DNA of 11,145 nt from Thermacetogenium sp. UBA5472 (GTDB lineage: Bacteria > Bacillota > DSM-12270 > Thermacetogeniales > Thermacetogeniaceae). Numbering within the stretch: the stretch's first letter is position 1; every line of letters begins with the position of its first letter. A program made the translations under genes and the position numbers. Below, piece after piece: positions 1 through 6,639 of this stretch. The stretch spans positions 1,065 to 12,209 of the forward strand of contig DIQC01000025.1 of assembly GCA_002426495.1 (NCBI GenBank), given 5' to 3'. The notes under the pieces are model-generated. The model was not told where the DNA came from, searched no databases, and saw only the letters and a list, made by a program, of their open reading frames with translations.

Positions 1-35
1 CGCTACCAGTCAGCAAGAGACCCCGCCTACTCTAC

Positions 36-251
36 TTCTCGCGATGGACACGGGATGGGGAGTCCAATAGATATTGTACCTGGAATCTGGCCCTGCATCC
101 TGGGCGCTATGTCGGCACCAATAGAGAGCCTGATAGACTTTGTACCTGGACCCATCACGGCCTGTATATTCGAGTAAATTGCATAAATGGTGCCAGGCAC
201 CGGTTGACATAAGGTGCCAATTGCCGGCGACCAATCACCGGAACCGTCCCC
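36..251. repeat. Left copy of long dispersed intergenic repeat
   Basis: This stretch is highly similar to 10305-10513; the first ~120 nt differ at only a few positions. It carries the sub-blocks GATAGACTTTGTACC, the perfect palindrome TGGTGCC-A-GGCACC (188-201) and CAATCACCGGAACCGTCCCC at its right end. Shorter related pieces lie at 4828-4877 and 10561-10610. I see no credible gene in it; the open frames here are shadows of the repeat. GGGACGG-type intergenic repeats occur in several Bacillota and may be REP-like elements moved by a tyrosine transposase, but no transposase is in the window. It ends 18 nt from the DUF1002 stop codon. Confidence 0.8.
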
Positions 252-269
252 ATCTGTCCATTTGTCCGC

Positions 270-1154
270 TTACCCTATAAATTCTGCGACTGTCGCTTTA
301 ACCCAGTCGAAAAAGCTGTTAATGGCGTCCGCTATTTTCTGGAGAACACCCTGGTTTTCCCTGACGGCATCCTTAATATCATCGATATTTAGATCAATAT
401 TGTCCAGCTGTTGGCGGATCTTATTAACGTTAAGATCCAGATTGCTGATCTTCTCCATCAATTCACTGATCTGCTGAATCTGTTCATCAGTTAGCTTGAT
501 TTTATGCTCGATAGCGATTTGTTTGACAGCCTCTTTAATCTCTTGCGGATCCTTCAGGCCTTCCTCCACAACCTTTGTTTTGACATCCTGTATAAGGTCA
601 GCAGCCTCATCCTGACCGACCTCTTCGGCTAGATCTGTGGTAACGACTAGCTCTTCATTGGCGGCTCTTTTGGCATTTTCATCAAGGTTTTCTCCGGTAG
701 CAGTTTCAAAAGCCTTGGTGATACCGGTAAGGGCAGATGCCCCGGATACCTCGAAAGGTGCGGTGATCACCACATCTGCATCCTCAATGCCGGCAGTTAC
801 CATAACATTGGCGTACATTTCCTTGGTTACCCAGGCGATATTATCTGTCTCGACACGGACTCCACTCCCCTCTGAGGTGAGCGTAACATATGCGGAAGAG
901 TAAGCTGTGGTTCCTAGCTGTTTTTCTGGTACCAGGCCTGTCAGATACTCTCTCATCTCCTGGTTAGTAACCGTGATCACCCGGACATCCTGTTCATCGA
1001 CACCAAAATAGTTTAATATTTCCTCTTTCTGCTGCTGTGTAAGATTTGCCCCCAGGCTGACTACTTCCTGGGCACTGGCCACAGCCGCAAGCGGAAAAAC
1101 TGTCATCAATAATCCTACCATCAGTAGCAGGGATATAAACTTCTTCATTTTCAT
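270..1154 (-). CDS. DUF1002 (YpuA-like) secreted protein
   Basis: A 294-residue exported protein. The N-terminus is a classical signal peptide (MKMKK, hydrophobic core to about residue 24, likely cleavage after ASA near residue 28). The mature part shows the DUF1002 pattern: GANLTQQQKEEILNYFG, then EMREYLTGLVP, SSAYVTL, NIAWVTKEMYANVMVTAGI, ADVVITAPFEVSGASALTGI and KAFETATGENL. Residues ~225-280 are a heptad-like, Leu/Ile/Asp/Asn-rich helical stretch, probably coiled coil, followed by a short amphipathic end. The family is common in Bacillota (B. subtilis YpuA) and its function is unknown to me. A GGGAGAG ribosome binding site (1170-1164) lies 9 nt before the ATG. A second ATG two codons in is possible. 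The gene is divergent from regulator 1, so a link to the selenoprotein cluster is not established. Confidence 0.88.
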   Translation of the reverse strand: MKMKKFISLLLMVGLLMTVFPLAAVASAQEVVSLGANLTQQQKEEILNYFGVDEQDVRVITVTNQEMREYLTGLVPEKQLGTTAYSSAYVTLTSEGSGVRVETDNIAWVTKEMYANVMVTAGIEDADVVITAPFEVSGASALTGITKAFETATGENLDENAKRAANEELVVTTDLAEEVGQDEAADLIQDVKTKVVEEGLKDPQEIKEAVKQIAIEHKIKLTDEQIQQISELMEKISNLDLNVNKIRQQLDNIDLNIDDIKDAVRENQGVLQKIADAINSFFDWVKATVAEFIG

Positions 1155-1342
1155 TATAGATCACTCTCCCTATAGGTAAATTATAGTTAATTGACCTGGG
1201 TAATATACTCGCAATTCGTACCGCACAACCATTCAGTCTTCTTTCTATATCATCATAGCCAATTACTAGTAAAATTTCAACAGGCTGCAGAAAAACATGT
1301 TGACATATAATAACAAAAGGCGTCAGGATTTATTTGACAGAA

Positions 1343-1359
1343 TATGCCCTTGGGGCATA
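1343..1359. promoter_or_regulatory. Perfect inverted repeat in the divergent intergenic region
   Basis: TATGCCC-TTG-GGGCATA is a perfect 7-bp inverted repeat with a 3-nt centre. It starts 4 nt after a consensus TTGACA (1334-1339), so it would lie in the spacer of any promoter using that hexamer; the -10 match for that promoter is poor (CATAGC, 1356-1361). The short centre favours a dimeric DNA-binding protein over an RNA hairpin. It sits in the 342-nt gap between the DUF1002 gene and regulator 1. I found no second copy. Confidence 0.5.
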
Positions 1360-1402
1360 GCTTGCCGATTACCATAACCGTCCGACTGATGGATAGCAGT
1401 GT

Positions 1403-1437
1403 TATAATACTAATAAGCACTTATTTAGATCATTTCT
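1403..1437 (+). promoter_or_regulatory. Candidate -10 and regulator-binding motif before regulator 1
   Basis: A perfect TATAAT (1403-1408) has no good -35, as expected if an activator is needed. Just downstream, 1419-1437 reads ACTTATTTAG-ATC-ATTTCT and matches the ACTTATTTAA-N3-ATTTAC motif upstream of selenoprotein 1 and the DoxX/MauE gene. A site at or just after the transcription start would fit negative autoregulation. That last step is inference. Confidence 0.5.
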
Positions 1438-1496
1438 GAGCTTTATTTATATAGTAAGGACAGGACTAAATAATAGGCTGATTGGAGGAAACCCTA

Positions 1497-2606
1497 ATGC
1501 GTTCAATAAAAAACCAAATAACTATCATTATGATCGGTATCATTGTTCTAGTAACAATGATTTTTATGTCTACATTCTATTTACAGCTTGAATCTATTGT
1601 ACGGAAAGAAACAGAAGCTGAGGCATCAAGGGATATCACTACAGCAGAGACAATAATTGATCTCAAATATCCGGGAGCCTGGCATGCAATGGGGAATACC
1701 CTTTACAAGGGTGAGGCTGAAATTAATAACGATTTTGATTTGGTAGATTCCATCAAGGAGGTAACCGGAAATAGTTGTTCCATTTACCTTAATGGTATTT
1801 GTGTGGCCACAACTCTGTTACAAAGTGATTGCAATATCAGGGCTGTGGGTAAACCTGTTCCCAGAGAAGTGGAAAGTAATGTTCTGGAGGCAGGGCATTA
1901 TTATTTAGGGCAAGCTGACATAGAGGGAAAGAGCAATCAGGTAGCTTATACTCCGATAATTAGTGACCAAGGGCGAGCAATTGGTGTGGTTTATATCGGT
2001 ACAGCAGAGACACTATATAATAGCATTATTTATAGTTCATTGAAAACAATGGGGATTGTTGGCCTAATCATAACTTTATTGCTGGGCCTGCTTACCCGTA
2101 CCTTCGCTGACCGTTCACTGATAAAACCGCTGCAGGAGTTGATTGAGAGAACGCAAAAAACATTGCACAGAGGTGACAAACCATCACAAATAAGCAGCGG
2201 CAATGAATTTAAAGAATTGTTCCAGGCTATTGATCAGCTATTAGCAGAGGTGCAGGAAGAACCTGGCGGATGGCAAAATAAAGATAATCAGCTGCCGATA
2301 GATGCTAGCCAGGACGTACCACCTGCCGTGGAGCAGAATGATTTTGAGCTGCTGGATGCTTATTTTAATGGGCAGCAGGAAGTGCCTAAGGGATTAAATC
2401 CTATTACACTGAAGGAAATAGTAGCCTTTTTGCAAGAAGAAGAGGTAAGTGAAATCACTGCTAAGGACTTATCAAAAATCATATCACTTTCAGAAGTAAC
2501 TGTGCGCCGCTATTTGGATTTCTTGGGTGAGTGTGGGTTTGTGGAAATTGAGCAGCAGTATGGCTCAGTCGGTAGGCCATTAAGGATTTATAAATTCAAG
2601 AAGTAA
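1497..2606 (+). CDS. Membrane one-component regulator: Cache sensor plus CitB-type HTH (copy 1)
   Basis: A 369-residue predicted transmembrane transcription factor. Order of parts: TM1 (about 7-29), an extracytoplasmic single-Cache domain (about 32-180, with YPGAW, LYKGEAEINN, CVAT and AVGKP landmarks), TM2 (about 184-203), a HAMP-like segment (about 205-255), an acidic linker, and a winged HTH (about 300-369). The HTH ends in VTVRRYLDFL and YGSVGRPLRIY, the signature of CitB/DpiA/DcuR response-regulator DNA-binding domains. There is no receiver or kinase domain, so ligand sensing and DNA binding seem joined in one chain. C94, C102 and C112 lie where Cache relatives usually have polar ligand-contacting residues. 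The ATG at 1497 is chosen because GGAGG (1484-1488) lies 8 nt upstream and copy 2 starts the same way (MRS). An in-frame TTG at 1482 overlaps that ribosome binding site. It probably controls the selenoprotein gene just downstream. Confidence 0.88.
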   Translation: MRSIKNQITIIMIGIIVLVTMIFMSTFYLQLESIVRKETEAEASRDITTAETIIDLKYPGAWHAMGNTLYKGEAEINNDFDLVDSIKEVTGNSCSIYLNGICVATTLLQSDCNIRAVGKPVPREVESNVLEAGHYYLGQADIEGKSNQVAYTPIISDQGRAIGVVYIGTAETLYNSIIYSSLKTMGIVGLIITLLLGLLTRTFADRSLIKPLQELIERTQKTLHRGDKPSQISSGNEFKELFQAIDQLLAEVQEEPGGWQNKDNQLPIDASQDVPPAVEQNDFELLDAYFNGQQEVPKGLNPITLKEIVAFLQEEEVSEITAKDLSKIISLSEVTVRRYLDFLGECGFVEIEQQYGSVGRPLRIYKFKK

Positions 2607-2626
2607 ATAAGAAGTAAAAGGCAATC

Positions 2627-2676
2627 AAAACTCCTCTCGCAATCCCTTTTGTAATGGGGGCATTGAGGGGTTTTTT
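2627..2676 (+). terminator. Terminator after regulator 1
   Basis: AAAACTCCTC pairs with GAGGGGTTTTTT (one G-U pair), enclosing a smaller ATCCC/GGGGG hairpin, and ends in six T. It separates the regulator transcript from the selenoprotein promoter, so the two genes are probably not one simple operon. Confidence 0.8.
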
Positions 2677-2793
2677 GTAGTATTAATATCTGTGTGTTTT
2701 ATTTAGTTTATTTATCATAAATACTTATCCATTATCGCTTCAACCCTATCCTTACTAGTGTAACCGTTCACAAACACCAAAGGCGAATACTTA

Positions 2794-2847
2794 ACTTATT
2801 TAAGCTATTTACGTTTTATTGACCAGGATATGAGCGGCATTTATAGT
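2794..2847 (+). promoter_or_regulatory. SigmaA-type promoter with AT-rich activator motif for selenoprotein 1
   Basis: TTGACC (2819-2824), a 17-nt spacer and TATAGT (2842-2847) form a good sigmaA promoter about 50 nt before the start codon. Immediately upstream and running into the -35 is ACTTATTTAA-GCT-ATTTAC (2794-2812). The 30 nt from 2794 to 2823 match 8786-8815 at 27 positions. CitB/DpiA-type HTH proteins are known to bind AT-rich sites, so this is a reasonable binding site for the Cache-HTH regulators. The rest of 2677-2793 is AT-rich with no gene visible. Confidence 0.72.
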
Positions 2848-2897
2848 TAAAGTGTAGGTATGCATACCCCATAAAATAAGTACAGGAGGTGCCTTAA

Positions 2898-4652
2898 GTG
2901 AGTAAGATGAAACGCAGCAAAATAGTAGCTGTGCTTGTTCTCTGTGTTTTCGCGGCTTCAACTATGATGCTTTCTGGTTGCGGTTCCAATGCAGAGGCTT
3001 CGCAAGATTGGGTTCTTGTCAATCCTGAAGGAGCCACCGAAGTTACTTCTATGCAGTTGACCGCTCATCCGACAAGTTTAGAAGGTAAGACTGTAGGGCT
3101 TGTTTGGAACAGCAAAGAGAATGGTGATAATTTTTTAAACACTGTTGCTGAAGAATTAGAGAATGAGGTAAAAGATGTTAATGTAATTAAGATATGGGAA
3201 GAAATCCCTGAATCTCAGGGATATGGACCAAATGTTTTTACACAGGATGTAATTACCAAGATTCAGGCCATGAAACCTGATGTAGTGATTGCTGCCCAAG
3301 CTGATTGAGGGTCCTGTACATCATGGCTGGTCGTGAACCAGCTCAGACTCGAAAAAGTTGGTATTCCAACGGTTACAGTAGTAACAAATGACTTTCTAGA
3401 TTTAGCAACAACAACAGCTACACAAGAAGGAGCAGCGGACCTCCCCTTCGTAGTGGTTGAGCATCCAGTTGGAGGTATCGGTCTAGATGCAGTTCAGAAA
3501 AAGGCTAAGGGTGCCTTTCCCGAAATTATGAAAATGGCTACCGAATGGCAGCCAGGAGAAGCCTCAGATGAAACAACGATCAAAGGAACGGTTTATCCCG
3601 CTCCGACCATTGAGGTCAAAGGAACAGTAGATGATGTTAATAACTATTTCTTTGAAAAAGGCTGGTCAAATGGATTACCTATTGCACCGCCTACACCTGA
3701 AAAAGTAGAGGCCATGCTCGAGGGCACGGATCGTGCGCCAGATGAGATTGTGTGGAAAGTTCCTCCTCGTAATGGTGTGCTGACTGTAGAGGGTGTTGCA
3801 ACATATGCGGTGATGACCGGATGCAAGCCAGAATATATGCCTGTCATTTTAAGTGCTCTAGATGGAATGAAAGCGGAAGGGTTTAACTGGCGAGGACTAA
3901 CAACAACAACACATCCCAATGGATTGTTGGTGGTTGTTAATGGGTCGGTAACTGAGGAACTTGGTATAGCATCAGGAGTTGGTTGTGCTAGCGGATTTAG
4001 CCATCCCAACATGGCCATAGGCTATGCCCTTGCTTTGATGACAGATGTTGTTGGTGGATCTACCCCGCAAACTGAAGACAAAACTCAGCAGGGTTGGGTT
4101 GGAAACGCTGTGGCCACAGTAGTAGCGGAAAGCCCAAATAGCCCGTGGCAGTCCTTCAGTGAAGAGCAGGGCTTTACAAAAGATGATAATATCGTAACTG
4201 TTTTTGCCGGCGGTCCTCCAACTAATATACAGGATCATACCAGTGTTGGTAATGAAGGTTTGATGCGTGTTATGGCAAACACCATTAACAACGCAGGGCA
4301 GAACACCACCTGTGCATCAAAAGGAGATGTTGTACTCCTGGTATCAGAGGAACATGCCCAGATGTTGGCTGATGAAGGATGGACCAAAGAGAAATTACAG
4401 CAGTGGCTTTGGGATAATTCCAAACGACCTGCCGGAGAATATGCTGAAAAGTGTGCCGAATGGGCTAGCGGTTATCTTGAGGAGACAGTGACCGATGATA
4501 CCGAGGTACCAATTGTCACAACACCAGAACAAATTAGAATCATCGTAACCGGTGGTGCGGGTAAACATTCGCAGTATTGGGGCGGTTTCCAGCACTATAA
4601 GTCACCGAAGTCACAAGAAGAAGTTACCGTATCAAGAGAACTGAGCAAATAA
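2898..4652 (+). CDS. UGSC-family selenoprotein lipoprotein, copy 1 (in-frame TGA = Sec)
   Basis: Read through the TGA at 3306-3308, this is one 584-residue protein with Sec137 in U137-G-S-C140. The frame is open on both sides of the TGA, and copy 2 has the TGA at the same aligned place. The N-terminus is a lipoprotein signal (lipobox LSGC, Cys28), so the protein should sit outside the membrane. Residues ~60-230 form the UGSC domain: an alpha/beta pattern with the Sec motif after a hydrophobic strand (PDVVIAAQAD), then VVNQLRLEKVGIPTVTVVT and VVEHPVGGIG. Residues ~245-570 are a second domain with GWSNGLPIAPPTPEKVEAML, GCKPEYMPV, TTTTHPNG, NIQDHTSV and GKHSQYWGG. I recall this domain next to UGSC domains elsewhere, but its function is unknown to me. 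Conserved Cys and His suggest redox or metal chemistry. GTG start with AGGAGGT (2884-2890) 7 nt upstream. A standard-code annotation would split it at 3308/3333. Confidence 0.9.
3309..3350 (+). promoter_or_regulatory. Bacterial SECIS element, selenoprotein 1
   Basis: Right after the TGA, GGCTGGT (3325-3331) pairs with ACCAGCT (3337-3343, one G-U pair) around the loop CGTGA. The loop begins 24 nt after the last base of TGA and has G as its second base, as expected of bacterial SECIS hairpins. A lower stem can form between 3309-3316 and 3344-3350 with one bulged C. It would direct SelB-mediated Sec insertion. Confidence 0.8.
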
Positions 4653-4698
4653 TAGATGTAATGTGTTGTAGAATAGTGTGAGTACTGAGTAAATAGGG

Positions 4699-4732
4699 AA
4701 AGGCTGCCTCTGAAAAACGGGGCAGCCTTTTT
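4699..4732 (+). terminator. Terminator after selenoprotein 1
   Basis: AAAGGCTGCC pairs perfectly with GGCAGCCTTT (10 bp, 12-nt loop), followed by further T. A strong intrinsic terminator 47 nt after the stop codon. Confidence 0.92.
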
Positions 4733-4798
4733 GCGCATGCTTAATATGTTGTTCGCTGAACACAAATTGCTGACTACAGCCAGAAACAAACAGATGGT

Positions 4799-4877
4799 CG
4801 GTTCTCGTGATGAACCCATAATGGAGACCCGATAGACTTTGTACCACGACCCATCACCGGAACCGTCCCCCTGATGG
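4799..4877. repeat. Internal copy of the dispersed repeat family
   Basis: Contains GGTTCTCGTGATG at its left and the CCCGATAGACTTTGTACC...GGAACCGTCCCC block (4828-4877), which matches 10561-10610 at about 47 of 50 positions. It lies in the 387-nt gap between the two regulator-selenoprotein units. The short stretch 4878-4960 holds nothing I recognise. Confidence 0.75.
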
Positions 4878-4965
4878 TCCGAGTGTAAAGCAGGAAAGTT
4901 GAGCCGCCGTCTTGAATAATAGATTAAGAGGGGCCATTCCAATAGGTAATACTACTATAAATCAG

Positions 4966-4995
4966 TTGCTGTTAGCTAAAGACGCATATTAGAAT
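4966..4995 (+). promoter_or_regulatory. Candidate promoter for regulator 2
   Basis: TTGCTG (4966-4971), an 18-nt spacer and TAGAAT (4990-4995), about 45 nt before the ATG. The -10 is good and the -35 moderate. I do not see the ACTTATTTAA motif here, so regulator 2 may not be autoregulated in the same way as regulator 1. Confidence 0.45.
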
Positions 4996-5039
4996 TTTCA
5001 TAAAATATACAAAAAACATATTAATGGAGATGCTATCGG

Positions 5040-6185
5040 ATGCGCTCATTAAAAATCAAGAGTGCCATGCTTATGCTAGTGAGCATGGTTTTGCTAACAA
5101 TAACCCTCATTCTTATATCTTATTCTTATTATAACACAAACGAATTTAAGTTTCAAGAAGCCAATGCAAGAGATGCTCTGCTTACAGCAGAGGAGCTATT
5201 AGAACTCAAGTGTCCAGGCCCATGGCAGATCAAAGGTGGGGATCTTTATAAAGGGCAGGTAGTAATCAACAATAATTTTGTTATTGTTGATTACATTCAG
5301 AGAGTAACTGAAGCTATGTGTGTTGTGATGATGAATAACTCTTGTGTCGCGACAAGTGTTCTTGATAAAGGGGGCTGCAACAGGGCTTTAAATATGGATA
5401 CTTACCCTCTGAAGCAGGGTACACTTAAAACACTTGATGCTGGTCGATGCTACTTGGAGCGAACTGAAATAATGGACCAGATGTACCAAACCGCCTACAA
5501 ACCAATAGCTAACGGAGACGGGCAGATAATAGGCCTGCTGTATGTTGGGGTACAATTGGATAATATCCCTTTTTACGAACCACTTAAAATGATGGGAATT
5601 ACCGGTGTTACTCTGGCCCTACTGATGGCATTGGTCACCATTTATTCGGTTAATAGATCGTTCAGCAAACCGCTGCAAGAGGTAATCAATAGGATGCAGG
5701 AAGTGAAGGTAAACAGGACTGCCCATCCTCTACCATTAAATGGGGGCGGCGGGATCAAAGAATTGTCACAGGCTTTTAATCAGATGTTGGCGGCGATCGC
5801 TGGTGGGCAGCAGAAAAACCATGCAATAGAGGCGCAGACAAGCCATAAGCATCAACAGACAGCTGATAACCAGGATATTGATATAAGCGATAGTTTAACT
5901 GAAGAAGCCGCAGATGAATGGATTGCCAAGATGCTTGGGGCCAATGCTGATGAAGATAATTTACCAAAAGGCCTCAGCTTCATTACCCTGAGGCAGGTCG
6001 TTTTGTTTTTCATGGAAAACAGAGGAAATGATATAACTGCGGAAAGTGCATCTAATTATCTTTCCCTTTCCAAAGTGACAGTCCGGCGCTATTTTAATTT
6101 TTTAGAAGAGCATGAACTGGTTGAGATAGAGCAGAGATATGGTGCTGTAGGAAGACCATTAAAAATCTATACACTTATAGAGTAA
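5040..6185 (+). CDS. Membrane one-component regulator: Cache sensor plus CitB-type HTH (copy 2)
   Basis: A 381-residue paralogue of the regulator at 1497-2606, with the same order of parts: TM1 (about 8-29), Cache domain (about 33-178; CPGPW, LYKGQVVINNN, CVATS), TM2 (about 184-203), HAMP-like region (about 205-255), a longer His/Gln/Asp-rich linker (about 256-305), and a winged HTH (about 310-381) with VTVRRYFNFL and YGAVGRPLKIY. Cys94 and Cys102 fall at the same positions as in copy 1, and Cys113 matches its Cys112. Extra cysteines occur at 58 and 137. Divergence is clear in the linker and Cache domain and least in the HTH, so the two may respond to different ligands while binding similar DNA. 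GGAG (5026-5029) lies 10 nt before the ATG. The gene directly precedes selenoprotein 2 on the same strand. Confidence 0.88.
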   Translation: MRSLKIKSAMLMLVSMVLLTITLILISYSYYNTNEFKFQEANARDALLTAEELLELKCPGPWQIKGGDLYKGQVVINNNFVIVDYIQRVTEAMCVVMMNNSCVATSVLDKGGCNRALNMDTYPLKQGTLKTLDAGRCYLERTEIMDQMYQTAYKPIANGDGQIIGLLYVGVQLDNIPFYEPLKMMGITGVTLALLMALVTIYSVNRSFSKPLQEVINRMQEVKVNRTAHPLPLNGGGGIKELSQAFNQMLAAIAGGQQKNHAIEAQTSHKHQQTADNQDIDISDSLTEEAADEWIAKMLGANADEDNLPKGLSFITLRQVVLFFMENRGNDITAESASNYLSLSKVTVRRYFNFLEEHELVEIEQRYGAVGRPLKIYTLIE

Positions 6186-6207
6186 TTCTTGAATCTAGGA
6201 TAGTAAA

Positions 6208-6247
6208 GCAATAAAGATAAGCCCGCGACAGGGCTTATCTTTATTGC
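6208..6247 (+). terminator. Long perfect hairpin terminator after regulator 2
   Basis: GCAATAAAGATAAGCCC (6208-6224) pairs perfectly over 17 bp with 6231-6247 around the loop GCGACA. The T-rich 3' arm can act as terminator. Because the stem is symmetric in sequence, it could also stop transcription from the other side. Confidence 0.85.
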
Positions 6248-6423
6248 AGGTTCAATGGGGTTTATGTTTTTAACTTTACTTCATAGTTTACTTAATAGTT
6301 TTTATGGATTTGTATAGTTTGGCGGTAAACGCAGTTTACAAAGGGCAGTTTTCTCTTAAGAGCTACCCATAATAAACGACAAAATGACAGCAAATGTATT
6401 CAATATTCTTTATTTTTCTTTTA

Positions 6424-6498
6424 TTGATTCACAAGCTGCCCAACGGCTACACTAACATTAAAGATCCACACTTCCAGTCTTTTATTTAATTTATTTTT
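6424..6498 (+). promoter_or_regulatory. Candidate promoter and degenerate regulator motif before selenoprotein 2
   Basis: TTGATT (6424-6429), an 18-nt spacer and TACACT (6448-6453) could be a sigmaA promoter. The bases before it (TTTTATTGAT, 6419-6428) resemble the end of the 30-nt element at the other two target genes. Further on, TTATTTAA-TTT-ATTT (6482-6496) matches the regulator motif core but is not followed by a clear -35. The transcript start is therefore uncertain. The rest of 6248-6639 is AT-rich leader with no gene seen. Confidence 0.42.
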
Positions 6499-6639
6499 AG
6501 TGGTGAGTCAGTTGGGTTGTCTGTTATGTGGGAGTGGATGTATTCTACAAAAAGGGGGGTGTAATCATCTACTTTTCATGAGCAGCAGAAGTTAAGTGTA
6601 GCTGTACATCAAAAAATATGTGAGGAGGGACAACTTTTT

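Noticed and set aside
1300..1328. TTGACA at 1300-1305 as part of a promoter
   Set aside because: No acceptable -10 hexamer at 16-18 nt downstream.
1482..1496. Upstream TTG start for regulator 1
   Set aside because: It overlaps the GGAGG ribosome binding site that serves the ATG at 1497, and regulator 2 begins with the matching MRS sequence.
3306..3308. TGA as a sequencing error or a true nonsense mutation
   Set aside because: The same TGA, the same UGSC context and the same downstream hairpin spacing occur in an independent diverged paralogue at 7054-7056.
3644..4238. Antisense open frames within the selenoprotein genes (also at 7551-8202)
   Set aside because: They are long only because of the codon use of the real genes; no family features and no ribosome binding sites.
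3333..4652. Separate gene starting at a GTG after the TGA (and likewise 7144-8400)
   Set aside because: Both start inside the UGSC domain with no ribosome binding site, and the frame is open back to the TGA and beyond. They are the C-terminal parts of the selenoproteins.
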